Origin: UBA2334 sp964396895
Lineage (GTDB): Bacteria > Pseudomonadota > Gammaproteobacteria > Burkholderiales > Burkholderiaceae_C
Reading direction: 5' to 3'
Length of the DNA: 64,000 nt
NCBI GenBank assembly: GCA_964396895.1
Contig: CAYNGJ010000003.1
Span: forward strand, 62,001 to 126,000
Made by a program: the position numbers and the translations under genes. The notes under the pieces are model-generated. The model was given only the letters and a program-made list of their open reading frames with translations, searched no databases and was not told the origin of the DNA. This document shows, piece by piece, positions 34,215 to 42,674 of the stretch. Position 1 is the first letter of the stretch, and each line of letters starts with the position of its first letter.

Positions 34215-35090
34215 ATGGTTCACACAATTGCACATACTCTGCGTCGGCGTGCTACGCGCTCCGCTTCCGCCCGCTCAGGCCAGAGCGGTTTTACGTTGGT
34301 TGAGCTGGCCATTGTGCTGGCCGTCATCGGTCTCATCATCGGTGCGGTGGCCATCGGCAAAGACGTTCAGCGCAACGCCGAATACACCAAGGTCAAAAAC
34401 AAATTCATCGACCAGTGGGAGCAGGCCTACAACCAGTATTACCAACGTACGGGTGTGGTGCTGGGGGACAGTCAGACTGCACCGAGGATCATGGTCAACG
34501 GTGCCAACTACAACCTCGGCGCAGGGGTGACTCAATTCTCTGGAGGGGATATGAGCGGTGCCGCCTTGCCCGGTCGCATTTGCGATAAGGCGGTAGGCGT
34601 AGGAATGGAAACTGCTGGTCGCACAGCAGCAGCGCTCACCACAATGCGCGACATGTTTGCCCGCACTGGCGTCCGCATGCCTCCGGGCCGTGCTGAAGGT
34701 TTTGAAGACCGTTACGTGTACCTCGATACCAACGGCAATCCCCAGGAAATCCAAGTGTGCTTCCAGTGGAACCGGCCTATCGGTGCCACCGGTACCTTGG
34801 GGGAGGGTTCGGGGAACATGATGATCATTTCCGGCCTCACGCCTGACCTGGCCCGCATGCTGGACCAGATGATCGACGGCAAGCCCGATGCACAAGAGGG
34901 CCGCTTCCGCATGCAAGGGGTACAAAATGGCACCCCCAATGTACCAGGCACCGAGTGGACGGGGACCAATACCGATCAATTTGGATCAGCGCCGACCGCA
35001 GCGACCACCGCAACACCCACGCCGACTGGCCGCCGTTTGGACGAAGACCAAGTGCTCACCGTGGTGGCCATTTACAAAATGAACCAATGA
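34215..35090 (+). CDS. Pilin-like protein A1 (class III signal peptide)
   Basis: This 291-residue prepilin has a basic leader ending in Gly, then FTLVELAIVLAVIGLIIGA with Glu at mature position 5, so it should be cleaved and methylated by a PilD-type peptidase not present in this window. The large globular part has two cysteines (ICDKAV and VCFQWN). It also has a DTNGNPQE loop resembling a calcium-binding loop and the segment GLTPDLARMLDQMIDGKPDA. It is a paralogue of the next gene and of the last gene of the operon. GAGGGG lies 4 nt before the ATG. It is likely a major or abundant pilin of the machine. Confidence 0.85.
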   Translation: MVHTIAHTLRRRATRSASARSGQSGFTLVELAIVLAVIGLIIGAVAIGKDVQRNAEYTKVKNKFIDQWEQAYNQYYQRTGVVLGDSQTAPRIMVNGANYNLGAGVTQFSGGDMSGAALPGRICDKAVGVGMETAGRTAAALTTMRDMFARTGVRMPPGRAEGFEDRYVYLDTNGNPQEIQVCFQWNRPIGATGTLGEGSGNMMIISGLTPDLARMLDQMIDGKPDAQEGRFRMQGVQNGTPNVPGTEWTGTNTDQFGSAPTAATTATPTPTGRRLDEDQVLTVVAIYKMNQ

Positions 35091-35128
35091 CGCGCGGCAG
35101 CCCGTCCACCTGACCAGGAGAACTTCAC

Positions 35129-36046
35129 ATGACAACACGCCAACGTTTCCGCCGATTGGGCCGTACGGTCCAGCAGGGCTTTACCCTCATTGAGCTGGCC
35201 ATTGTGCTGGCCGTCATCGGCCTCATCATCGGCGCGGTGGCCATTGCCAAAGACGTGCAGCGCAATGCCGAGTACCAGAAGGTGGTGAACAAGTTTGCCT
35301 ACCAGTGGAAGATGGCCTACGACCAGTACTACCAGCGAACGGGTGTGGTGTTGGGTGATTGTCAGCAGGCCCCTACCTACATGGTGGACGGCTCGGCCAC
35401 GCAAATCGGTACATCTCCAGCGTGCACCCGGGCGGGCGGACAGGCTGTTGCCGGCATCCCCGAAAATTTCACCGGCAAAGGCTCAAAAATTTGTCACGGT
35501 CAGGGTTACGCTGCTGCGGATGTGGGCGCTGGTGACGTGGCGCTCAGCGCCACAAATGACCTGCGTGACCTGATGTCACGTGCCGGTGTGCGCATGCCGC
35601 CTGGTCGCGGCGAAGCGCATGAAGACCGGTTTTTGTACATCGACTCCAATGGCAACGCGGCTGAGTTGCAGGTGTGCTTCCAGTGGAACCCGGCAGGTAC
35701 CGCCAGCGGTGCGGGTAACGTGATGGTCATCCGTGGCCTCACGCCAGACTTGGCCCGTTTCATGGATCAGGTGATCGATGGCAAACCTGACTCACGCGAA
35801 GGACGTTTTCGTATTCAGGGGCGCCCAGCGCACGCCAACACCACCGATGCCAACGCACCTGGTACCCAGTGGGAGGCCAACAACACGCAGGGCCGCAACA
35901 TCGGCACATCCAACATGGCGGGCAGCATGAACAGCCTGCCCACCGTCAGCAACACCAGTGGCAGCACGTCTGGCGAAGCTGTTGGCCGCACGCTGGACGA
36001 GGACCGTGTGATTTTGCTGACTGCCCATTGGATCATGGAGCAATGA
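35129..36046 (+). CDS. Pilin-like protein A2, paralogue of A1
   Basis: This 305-residue prepilin has leader ...RTVQQG then FTLIELAIVLAVIGLIIGAVAI with Glu5. The N-terminal 60 residues and their DNA are nearly identical to A1, as are GVRMPPGR, the calcium-loop-like DSNGNAAE and GLTPDLARFMDQVIDGKPDS. The C-terminal 70 residues, Asn/Ser/Thr-rich, differ. Four cysteines are present, two of them in an extra loop (DCQQAP, ACTRAG) that A1 lacks. A strong AGGAGA ribosome site precedes it. Its stop overlaps the start of the next gene (ATGA). Confidence 0.85.
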   Translation: MTTRQRFRRLGRTVQQGFTLIELAIVLAVIGLIIGAVAIAKDVQRNAEYQKVVNKFAYQWKMAYDQYYQRTGVVLGDCQQAPTYMVDGSATQIGTSPACTRAGGQAVAGIPENFTGKGSKICHGQGYAAADVGAGDVALSATNDLRDLMSRAGVRMPPGRGEAHEDRFLYIDSNGNAAELQVCFQWNPAGTASGAGNVMVIRGLTPDLARFMDQVIDGKPDSREGRFRIQGRPAHANTTDANAPGTQWEANNTQGRNIGTSNMAGSMNSLPTVSNTSGSTSGEAVGRTLDEDRVILLTAHWIMEQ

Positions 36047-36543
36047 GCGTGAACAGCGTCCGCGTCATCAAGTTGGTTGCTTTGGCGGGTGCCACCGTGC
36101 TGGTGGGCGCTGGAGCCTACATGGCCCAGGCTGGGTTGACCACGCTGGCCTTGGAGCGCCAGCAGGCGGTGCAGGTGCAAGCGCGGCTTGAGGCGGCGCG
36201 ACGTTTGTTGCCCGAGGTGGACAAGCGTGAGGCGTTGTCCCGTTCGGTCAAAGAGGTGACCGCCAAGGTCAATGAAACCGGTTTCGACCCCGCGCAGTGG
36301 GGCGAGCGGCGGATACGGCGTGCAACCGCCGCGGTGTCCAGGGTGGACGCCGCGCAGTTTTTGTCCGAATTGCGGGCGGGTGGGCGCGGTGCGTTGTTTG
36401 TTGCTGAATCGTTCGAGTTGGCTGCTGTATCCAAAGATGCAGGCCTGTTTCACTCGCCTGCTGCGGGCGACCAGGGACTGACCCTGGGGGTTACAGGCAC
36501 TTTGCATTTCAAAACGGCCGCCGTTGCGGTGGATCGCCCATGA
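36043..36543 (+). CDS. Bitopic PilO/MshJ-like assembly protein (tentative)
   Basis: This 166-residue protein has one N-terminal membrane helix (about 8-28), a coiled-coil-like stretch rich in Ala, Gln and Leu (about 35-60), and a small C-terminal domain. Size, topology and position next to a GspL/PilN-like protein suggest the PilO/GspM/MshJ slot of the inner-membrane alignment complex. Sequence similarity alone is too weak for certainty. It overlaps both neighbours by ATGA, so it is co-translated. Confidence 0.55.
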   Translation: MSVNSVRVIKLVALAGATVLVGAGAYMAQAGLTTLALERQQAVQVQARLEAARRLLPEVDKREALSRSVKEVTAKVNETGFDPAQWGERRIRRATAAVSRVDAAQFLSELRAGGRGALFVAESFELAAVSKDAGLFHSPAAGDQGLTLGVTGTLHFKTAAVAVDRP

Positions 36544-37832
36544 ATGTCAACCACGTGTATCGCATCGGCCCACAAGGGTGGCAATCCATTCAGGGCAATG
36601 AGTGGGTGGATGCGCCCCCTTGGCCCAGACTGAGTCACCCGGCGCTGGTGGTGCTGGACACTGATGATGTGCCCAGCGAGGTGTGGCGCTTCGAGGGCAA
36701 GCCCGAATTTGCCTCTGCACTCATTGAAAAGCGTGTGCGCACCGAGGGGTTGGTGGAGGGTGCGGCACACATCGTGGTGCACCGGTTGATCAAATCGCCC
36801 AGCGGTTTTCAGGTGTTCTTCTCGGCTGTGGCGATCGAAACCTGGCAGCGCCTGAGTGGCTGGGCCAGCCAGCAGGCTGACCACTGCGTTGTCATGACTT
36901 CGGCCGGGTTGCTGTGCAGCGGCATCAAGGCTGGTCAGGGGCGGGTGCTGGTGTCTGAGCGTCATTTGTCGTTGTTCATGCAAACCGACGCCGCTATGTC
37001 GTTTTTCAGTGCGCATGCGCTGGGGCGGGGGGGCGGTGCCGTCGTGGGCGCTGCCCAGTTGCTGGGTGCCAACGCGCGGGGCGCGCTGTCAATGGGCAGC
37101 AAGCTGCGCCTGGAGTTGGGCGGTCTGTGGGGGTTGGCGTCTGAGACCGATTGGGTCGAGGTGGCCGATGCGTTTGCCCAGGCCAGCGACACCACCCCTG
37201 TTTTGATGCCCACCGCCGCCTACACCGGTGGTGGCGGTCAGGTCAACAGCGTGTTGCCTGCACTGGCTGCCAGTGCGGCGCTGACGCAGGCGCTCAACCC
37301 TGGGGTGAATCGCTTGGCTTGGCGTGCCGAGTCGTGGGTCGGCCGGATCACTGCCGTCACGGCTGTGGTGGCCATCGGTTTGGTGGGGTTGGGTACTTTA
37401 TCGGGCCAGCAGGCGCAGCAGCAGCAGCAATCGGCAGCGGCTTCGCTGAAGGCACTCCAGCAGCTGGAAGCTCGCATTCAGGCGGTGAACACCATCGAAG
37501 CATCTGAGCGGTTGGTGCCCGTGGCCGAATTTGCACAGCGACTGGACAGTGGTGCCCGGTACGACCCTATCGAGTTGCTCAACACCTTGAAGACTCATGC
37601 CGGCACCGACATCCGCATTCAACGCGTCAGACTTGAGACCAATCAGCAGGGAAAGGCAAAAACCTACCGTGTGGATGGTGTGGCGGCGCTGGACGCATCG
37701 GGATCGGTGGTCCGTTTTGTCAATGCATTGCAAACGGCGGGCTGGTCTTTGAAAGCGGTGGATCCGACTGACAGCGCCCCCGGCGCGTTCTCTTACGAAC
37801 TGGTTGCTTCGGTGGCCCCTGCCAAATCCTGA
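36540..37832 (+). CDS. GspL/MshI-like protein (actin-like head fused to PilN-like tail)
   Basis: This 430-residue protein has a ~260-residue cytoplasmic head, a single TM helix (about 270-295, ITAVTAVVAIGLVGLGTL), a Gln-rich coiled coil and a small periplasmic ferredoxin-like domain. That domain contains YDPIELLNTLKTHAGTDIRIQRVRLE and FVNALQTAGWSLKAVDP. This is the layout of GspL/MshI, or of a PilM-PilN fusion, which links the assembly ATPase to the periplasmic alignment complex. Assignment rests on topology and gene order. Confidence 0.6.
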   Translation: MNVNHVYRIGPQGWQSIQGNEWVDAPPWPRLSHPALVVLDTDDVPSEVWRFEGKPEFASALIEKRVRTEGLVEGAAHIVVHRLIKSPSGFQVFFSAVAIETWQRLSGWASQQADHCVVMTSAGLLCSGIKAGQGRVLVSERHLSLFMQTDAAMSFFSAHALGRGGGAVVGAAQLLGANARGALSMGSKLRLELGGLWGLASETDWVEVADAFAQASDTTPVLMPTAAYTGGGGQVNSVLPALAASAALTQALNPGVNRLAWRAESWVGRITAVTAVVAIGLVGLGTLSGQQAQQQQQSAAASLKALQQLEARIQAVNTIEASERLVPVAEFAQRLDSGARYDPIELLNTLKTHAGTDIRIQRVRLETNQQGKAKTYRVDGVAALDASGSVVRFVNALQTAGWSLKAVDPTDSAPGAFSYELVASVAPAKS

Positions 37833-37836
37833 TGCC

Positions 37837-38430
37837 ATGAAATACGCTGCCCTCATATTGAATGCCTTGGCGTTGCTGTTGCTGGGTTGGGTCCTGTACG
37901 GTGTGCTGCAACTCTCGGGGGTGCGCACCCCCCCCACGGTGCGCCCGATCACGATGGACTTGACGCCTCTGCCCCCGGCAACTCTGGCCGAACAGGGCAA
38001 AGTGGCCGAAGCGCTGGATGCCATGCGGCGCATGGCCCCTGGCAACGAGGTGGTCAAAACCGCATCGGCAAGTGACTTGCTGGCTGTCCCGGCTCCGGGT
38101 ACGCCGCAGGTTGGCAGTGTGCAAATGCCTCAGCGGTCCATGTCGCTGCACCTTGAAAACGTGCTGACGAGCAAGCAGACAGTGGTGATTGACAACCGCC
38201 TGGTGCAGCGTGGTGACCGCCTGGTTGAAGGCGGCCGTGTGCTGCGCGTGAGCCCCAACGAGGCCACGGTGTCTGAAAAAGAGGGCAAACAGACATTGAA
38301 GCTGCCCGTGGACGACATGCGGGTGGGTACCCTGCGTTGGGCCGATGGTTCGCCGGCCAGCATCAACACCAAAGAGTTCAAGCCAGGTTTGCCCGGCTCG
38401 GCGCCTGCGCCAGTGCGGAGTCTGCCATGA
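37837..38430 (+). CDS. PilP/MshK/GspC-like protein
   Basis: This 197-residue bitopic protein has a TM helix at about 5-25 (ALILNALALLLLGWVLYGVL), a Pro-rich linker and a homology-region-like beta domain (about 100-170). That domain contains VVIDNRLVQRGDRLVEGGRVLRVSPNEATV. It resembles the short beta domain of PilP, MshK and GspC that contacts the secretin N0 domain. The start follows the previous stop by 4 nt. Confidence 0.65.
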   Translation: MKYAALILNALALLLLGWVLYGVLQLSGVRTPPTVRPITMDLTPLPPATLAEQGKVAEALDAMRRMAPGNEVVKTASASDLLAVPAPGTPQVGSVQMPQRSMSLHLENVLTSKQTVVIDNRLVQRGDRLVEGGRVLRVSPNEATVSEKEGKQTLKLPVDDMRVGTLRWADGSPASINTKEFKPGLPGSAPAPVRSLP

Positions 38431-39011
38431 ACAAGTCTGTCGTATGGGGGGGCGCGGTCGGTGTCGTGGTGCTGGTGATGCTGCTGGCTTGGATGGGCCT
38501 CCGGCAAACAGCCGATCAATCCGGCCCATTGCCGGCCACCAGTGGCGAGATGCGTGGTGCGCCAGAGGGCATGGGGTCGGGTGCAGGCGTGCCGCCCCGA
38601 ATCGGGGCCGGTGAGGGCATTTCGTCACCCGTTGGCGTGCAACAGCCCGACGTGGCAACGGCAGCCAAAGGGTTCAAACCACCGCGGCCAGGTGCCCCCA
38701 GCCTGCAGGGCATTCAAACCGAGTTGCAGGCACTCAGTGCCCATGGCCGCCAGCCATCGCCCATGGAGGTGGATGCCGTGTTGGCCAAACTTGAGCAAAA
38801 CCAGGGGTCCAGCGTGGTGGGGGGGTACGACCTGAAGGCACTCCGGGCCAACTTGCAGGCTGCGGAACGTATTCGCGTATTGACCGACCAGATGCAGGTC
38901 TTGGCCAAAGATCTCACGCCCGAGAACACGCAAAAGCTGATGGACCTGATGAAAGATTTGCAGAAGATCCAGGGTGACATCAGGCTCGACATCACGGCCA
39001 GCAAGCCATGA
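38427..39011 (+). CDS. Unrecognised bitopic protein of the pilus operon
   Basis: I do not recognise a family. The 194-residue protein has an N-terminal TM helix (about 7-25, VVWGGAVGVVVLVMLLAWMGL), a Gly/Pro-rich periplasmic linker (about 30-90), and a C-terminal helical segment. That segment contains SPMEVDAVLAKLEQNQGSSV and LTDQMQVLAKDLTPENTQK. It overlaps the previous gene by ATGA. Position between the PilP-like protein and the first pseudopilin suggests an added component of the envelope-spanning complex. Confidence 0.6.
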   Translation: MNKSVVWGGAVGVVVLVMLLAWMGLRQTADQSGPLPATSGEMRGAPEGMGSGAGVPPRIGAGEGISSPVGVQQPDVATAAKGFKPPRPGAPSLQGIQTELQALSAHGRQPSPMEVDAVLAKLEQNQGSSVVGGYDLKALRANLQAAERIRVLTDQMQVLAKDLTPENTQKLMDLMKDLQKIQGDIRLDITASKP

Positions 39012-39024
39012 AGGCAGGGGCGGC

Positions 39025-39840
39025 ATGCACACTGTTTTGTACCGTTCAATGCAAACTGGTTTTTCCATGGTCGAACTGACGGTGGTGATGGCCGTGCTGG
39101 GTCTGATGACCTGGGCGGTGTCGGCAGCGTTTGGCAATGTGGGGCCGACACGTGACCGCGAGCGAGCGCTTCAGGTTGGCGAAACCCTGCGCGAGACAGT
39201 GCGCGCATTTGCCTTGCGCAACGGGCATTTGCCCTGCCCCGATACCGATGGCAATGGCTGGGAGAGCCGCGCCACCACCGGCAACCTGCGCTGTGCCAGT
39301 GCCACAGGGCAGTTTGGCTGGCTGCCTTACCGCACGTTGGGCCTTGATTTGCCTGCCGATAAATTCCGGGCCACCTATGCGGTGTTTCGCAACCCTGACG
39401 ACGCCGTGCCGAGCAGCGATGCCGATCTGGCCGTGCAACTGGAACGCTCAAGCCCGGCTGATCCCATCGGTACCGTTGGATACAGAAACGTGCACGATTT
39501 GATTGCCGCATTGAACACGGCAACCGCACAAACTGTGCCCACACCTTTGGTCAGCCGCCCCTACTACACAGGCGACAACCGCGTGCAAGGGGCCATTGAC
39601 TGTGCTGCCAACGTCCGTGCAAACCCGGCGTACTGGTTGGCAATACCGCTTGAAGACCGCGATGGCTCAGGCACGCGCTGGGATGGTGTGCAGGCCGCCG
39701 TGACGGCGGCCACCCTGGCTGCGAACGCTTCGCTGTGTGTCCAGGCACCGAGCACCGCAATGGCATCTGACAACGACGACGTGGTCGTGGCCGAACCTCT
39801 TGGTGTTCTGGCTGGCTGGCTGCAGGCTCGCGCACTCTGA
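39025..39840 (+). CDS. Pseudopilin with LPCPD calcium-loop motif (short form)
   Basis: This 271-residue prepilin-like protein has leader ...SMQTG then FSMVELTVVMAVLGLMTWAV with Glu5. A motif shared with three later genes follows: LPCPDTDGNGWES, a DxDxNG loop with adjacent Cys, and LPYRTLGLDLP. It ends just after a DDVVVAEPLGVLAGWL segment, which in the three longer relatives leads into an extra helical domain. It is thus the short, basic version of that family. AGGGGCGG precedes the ATG at 39025. Confidence 0.8.
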   Translation: MHTVLYRSMQTGFSMVELTVVMAVLGLMTWAVSAAFGNVGPTRDRERALQVGETLRETVRAFALRNGHLPCPDTDGNGWESRATTGNLRCASATGQFGWLPYRTLGLDLPADKFRATYAVFRNPDDAVPSSDADLAVQLERSSPADPIGTVGYRNVHDLIAALNTATAQTVPTPLVSRPYYTGDNRVQGAIDCAANVRANPAYWLAIPLEDRDGSGTRWDGVQAAVTAATLAANASLCVQAPSTAMASDNDDVVVAEPLGVLAGWLQARAL

Positions 39841-39900
39841 TTTTTGAGAATTGACCGCATGTTCATACCTTTTTCACTCCGACGCATCAAGGACCCCCTC

Positions 39901-41742
39901 ATGAGCGCCCAGCACGCCCCTACAGACCACCCCGCAGTGCGACTCAGCAGCCGGTTGGGGCATTCGCGACATGTTGCACGTGGCACCGCTTCGGGTGGGG
40001 TGGCGATTGCCATCGCGCTTTTGTTGTCTGGCTGCGCGTTGTCACCACCGCGCAGCGTAGAAGGCCTGCAACCACCTGACAACGTGGCCGCAGAGCGCCT
40101 GCGCGAGCAAATGGCCCAAGAGTCTTCCCGCTTGCTGGAGCACCAACAAAAGTTGAGGCAAGAGCTCAACCAGCCAGCCCCTAAACCTGTCATTCTGCCG
40201 GTGGCACCGGTGTTCGATCCGTTGGAAGGCAAGCTCATCAATGTGGGCATGTCCAAAGCCAGCATCAGCCAGATACTGGCGGCCTTTGCAGATGCGGGCA
40301 AGCTGAACCTGATCGTGGACCCTGCCGTCATCCGTGGCGGTCAGTTGGCTGACATGTATTTGCGCCAGGTCACGCTGCGCGAGGGTTTCAACGAGGTGAT
40401 GCGAACCTACGACGTGGCGGGCGAGTTCAGGGGCAACACGCTTCGGGTCAATCTGACCGAAGACAAGTTTTTCAACCTGAGCTTCCTCAATGCCAAGAGC
40501 AGCCTGCAAATGAGCTCGGGTGGCAATGTGTTCGGTGCATCGACAGGTGGCAACTCGAGCTCCAATGCCCAGCAGGGCAACCTGACCATGTCGGCTGGCG
40601 GCGGGGCTGCCACCGATCCTTACAACGAGCTGGAGTCTGCCTTGAAGGCAGTGTTGGGTGAAAGCGCGCAGGCCCGTGGTGGTCAGCAGCAGGGCCAGTT
40701 GCCGCAGGGGGGCTTTGTTCCGCCAGGTCAACCCGGTGCTTCTCAGTCGGCGGGTGCCAGCTTCAGCAACCCTGGTGCTGCGGCCGCTACTTTGGCCGTG
40801 CCGCCCACCATGGGTGATGACACGGGCTTCACCCTTAACAAGATGACCGGGACGCTGTATGTCAAGGCACGGCCTTCCAAAATGAGGGCGGTGGAAAAGC
40901 TGATCGATCATGTGCAGAAAATGCTGGGCAAACAGGTGTACGTGGAGGCTCAGCTGATCGACGTGCAGCTGAGCGACAACTTTGAGTTCGGTGTGGATTG
41001 GACACACTTGCGCAACCGCCTGGCGACCGGGTTCGGCACCACCCCGATGCAGATCGGTGGTGCCACCACCACATTGCCCAACGGCACAGGGGGTGCGTAC
41101 TTGGACCGTGCGCTGACCATTCCGGCGGCGGTCATCGGCAGTTTGACCGGTCCGGCTGCCGGGCTGTCATACCAGGGCAGCAACTACGGCGTGGTCATCA
41201 ATGCGCTGCGTTCGTTCGGTAACCTGAAGGTGCTGTCCAACCCCAATGTACAGGTGCGAAACGGCACGCCCGCGTTGTTGTCTGTGGGCACCAGCACGCG
41301 GTACGTGTCGCAGTCGTCCACCACACAGACTGCACCCGGTGGCGGGGCCACCACCACGTCGGCCAACGTGCAGACAGACACGGTGTTCTCGGGCGTGATG
41401 GTGGGCGTGCTGCCGTTTGTGCGTGAGGACGGCCGCATCGAGTTGCTGGTCAACCCCATGCAGAGCGATGTCGACCAGAGCAGCCTGCAGCTCGTGGCCG
41501 TGGGCGGCAGTAACCTGGTGTCGCTGCCTTCGGTCAGTTACAAAGGTTTGACCACCACGCTGAACGTGTCTGATGGCGACGTGGTGGTGGTCGGGGGTCT
41601 GATCGATCAGCGCACATCGGGCAGCGACCGGGGGGCGCCCGGGCTGTCTGATGTGCCCGTTCTGGGCAGGCTGTTTGGCAACGAAAACAAGACACACCGC
41701 AGCCGGGAGCTGGTCATTGTGTTGCGGGTGCGTGTGATATGA
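39901..41742 (+). CDS. MshL/PilQ-type secretin lipoprotein
   Basis: With the ATG at 39901 (AAGGA 7 nt upstream) it has 613 residues. The lipobox LLLSGCAL makes it an outer-membrane lipoprotein. Then come a helical segment, secretin N-domains (INVGMSKASISQILAAFADAG...; YVKARPSKMRAVEKLIDHVQKML), a Gly/Gln/Ser-rich loop (about 190-290), and the C-terminal beta-barrel secretin domain. The barrel domain contains VVINALRSFGNLKVLSNPNVQVRNG and DGDVVVVGGLIDQ. It forms the outer-membrane gate. The signal segment is unusually far from the start; an ATG at 39859 would make it longer still. Confidence 0.9.
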   Translation: MSAQHAPTDHPAVRLSSRLGHSRHVARGTASGGVAIAIALLLSGCALSPPRSVEGLQPPDNVAAERLREQMAQESSRLLEHQQKLRQELNQPAPKPVILPVAPVFDPLEGKLINVGMSKASISQILAAFADAGKLNLIVDPAVIRGGQLADMYLRQVTLREGFNEVMRTYDVAGEFRGNTLRVNLTEDKFFNLSFLNAKSSLQMSSGGNVFGASTGGNSSSNAQQGNLTMSAGGGAATDPYNELESALKAVLGESAQARGGQQQGQLPQGGFVPPGQPGASQSAGASFSNPGAAAATLAVPPTMGDDTGFTLNKMTGTLYVKARPSKMRAVEKLIDHVQKMLGKQVYVEAQLIDVQLSDNFEFGVDWTHLRNRLATGFGTTPMQIGGATTTLPNGTGGAYLDRALTIPAAVIGSLTGPAAGLSYQGSNYGVVINALRSFGNLKVLSNPNVQVRNGTPALLSVGTSTRYVSQSSTTQTAPGGGATTTSANVQTDTVFSGVMVGVLPFVREDGRIELLVNPMQSDVDQSSLQLVAVGGSNLVSLPSVSYKGLTTTLNVSDGDVVVVGGLIDQRTSGSDRGAPGLSDVPVLGRLFGNENKTHRSRELVIVLRVRVI

Positions 41743-42674
41743 GTCTCATCCACGATGCCCTCAAAACCGTGGATGGCGTGGCCCCTTCGGTCGCGTTGCC
41801 CAGGGTAACCGCACCCGCTCCCACGGCTGCCAAGCCTGCAACGGGTTGGCTGGGTGGTTTGGCTGCGTTTGCATTGGTGCTGGCCGCCGGTGGCGGCGCT
41901 TACTGGCTGTGGCTGGGCACGCAGCCAGTGGCCCAGCGTGCGGGATTGGCGCAGCCCCAACCGCTTGCGCAGACCCCGCCGCCTGTGGCAGCTCAAGTGC
42001 CCACGCCAGTCCCCACCCAAGTGATGGGGTCACCGGCCGCTGCGCCTGCGCAAGATGCATTGACAGCAGCCGCTGCCACACCCGCGTCTGTCACGGCTAA
42101 AAATGATGATCAAAAAGTGCCTCCAGCGCTTGATGGTAAAGTAGTAGTAGCTATAAAAACTGATAAACCTGCTTCGGTGTCTGCTGCAGTGGGTGCCTCG
42201 GCAGATGCGGTGCGTACAGCATCCGCAACAGGCGCAGCTCGCCCGATCAGGCGGGCGCCGGTCAAACCTGTGCCCAAACCAGCCCCCGTCGCGGAGCCCG
42301 TGGACGACACACCCGTCGAGTTGCGCTTTGCCCGTTTCGTGGCGGCCATGCGCGTGAACGACGTGGCGGGTGCCGATGTCGAGTTGACCGCGTTGCGCAA
42401 ACGCTTGCCCGAGGGCGCGCTGGGCTTGGTCAGGGCGCAGGCTTGGTTCGATCTGAGAAACGGCCGTGAAGACGCGGCACTGGCTGGCTACCAGACCATC
42501 CTCGACCGCCTGCCCGGCGATGAAGAGGCTGCCATCAACGTCGCCAGCGTGCACAGCCATCGGCAACAGGGCGAGCAGGCGCGCGGCGTGCTGGCTGCTG
42601 CCGTGCGGGTCAACCCCGATTCGGTGGCGCTGCGTAACGCGTTGAACCAATTTGCACCGGCAGGCCGTCCATGA
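41739..42674 (+). CDS. MshN-like bitopic TPR protein
   Basis: This 311-residue protein starts MSLIHDALK, like the N-terminal helix of MshN/GspB-type proteins. A TM helix lies at about 38-60 (LGGLAAFALVLAAGGGAYWLWL), followed by an Ala/Pro/Gln-rich linker and a TPR-like C-terminal domain (about 190-305; AALAGYQTILDRLPGDEEAAIN). It probably helps the secretin assemble or span peptidoglycan. The linker holds an AT-rich 53-bp repeat copy (residues about 122-139). ATGA overlaps occur on both sides. Confidence 0.7.
   Translation: MSLIHDALKTVDGVAPSVALPRVTAPAPTAAKPATGWLGGLAAFALVLAAGGGAYWLWLGTQPVAQRAGLAQPQPLAQTPPPVAAQVPTPVPTQVMGSPAAAPAQDALTAAAATPASVTAKNDDQKVPPALDGKVVVAIKTDKPASVSAAVGASADAVRTASATGAARPIRRAPVKPVPKPAPVAEPVDDTPVELRFARFVAAMRVNDVAGADVELTALRKRLPEGALGLVRAQAWFDLRNGREDAALAGYQTILDRLPGDEEAAINVASVHSHRQQGEQARGVLAAAVRVNPDSVALRNALNQFAPAGRP
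42103..42155 (-). repeat. 53-bp AT-rich repeat, copy 5 (inside the MshN-like gene)
   Basis: Read on the minus strand it has TATAGC (42155-42150), exactly 19 nt, AGCGCTG (42130-42124), then GAGGCACTTTTTGATCATCA. In the gene's frame it encodes KVPPALDGKVVVAIK. The CTT-(6 codons)-GCT-AT pattern is in the same reading frame as copies 4 and 6. Confidence 0.8.

Noticed and set aside
37402..37440. CAG-rich run in the GspL-like gene as a possible unstable repeat
   Set aside because: Codons are mixed CAG/CAA with Gln/Ala content typical of a coiled coil; too short and irregular to call a tandem repeat.
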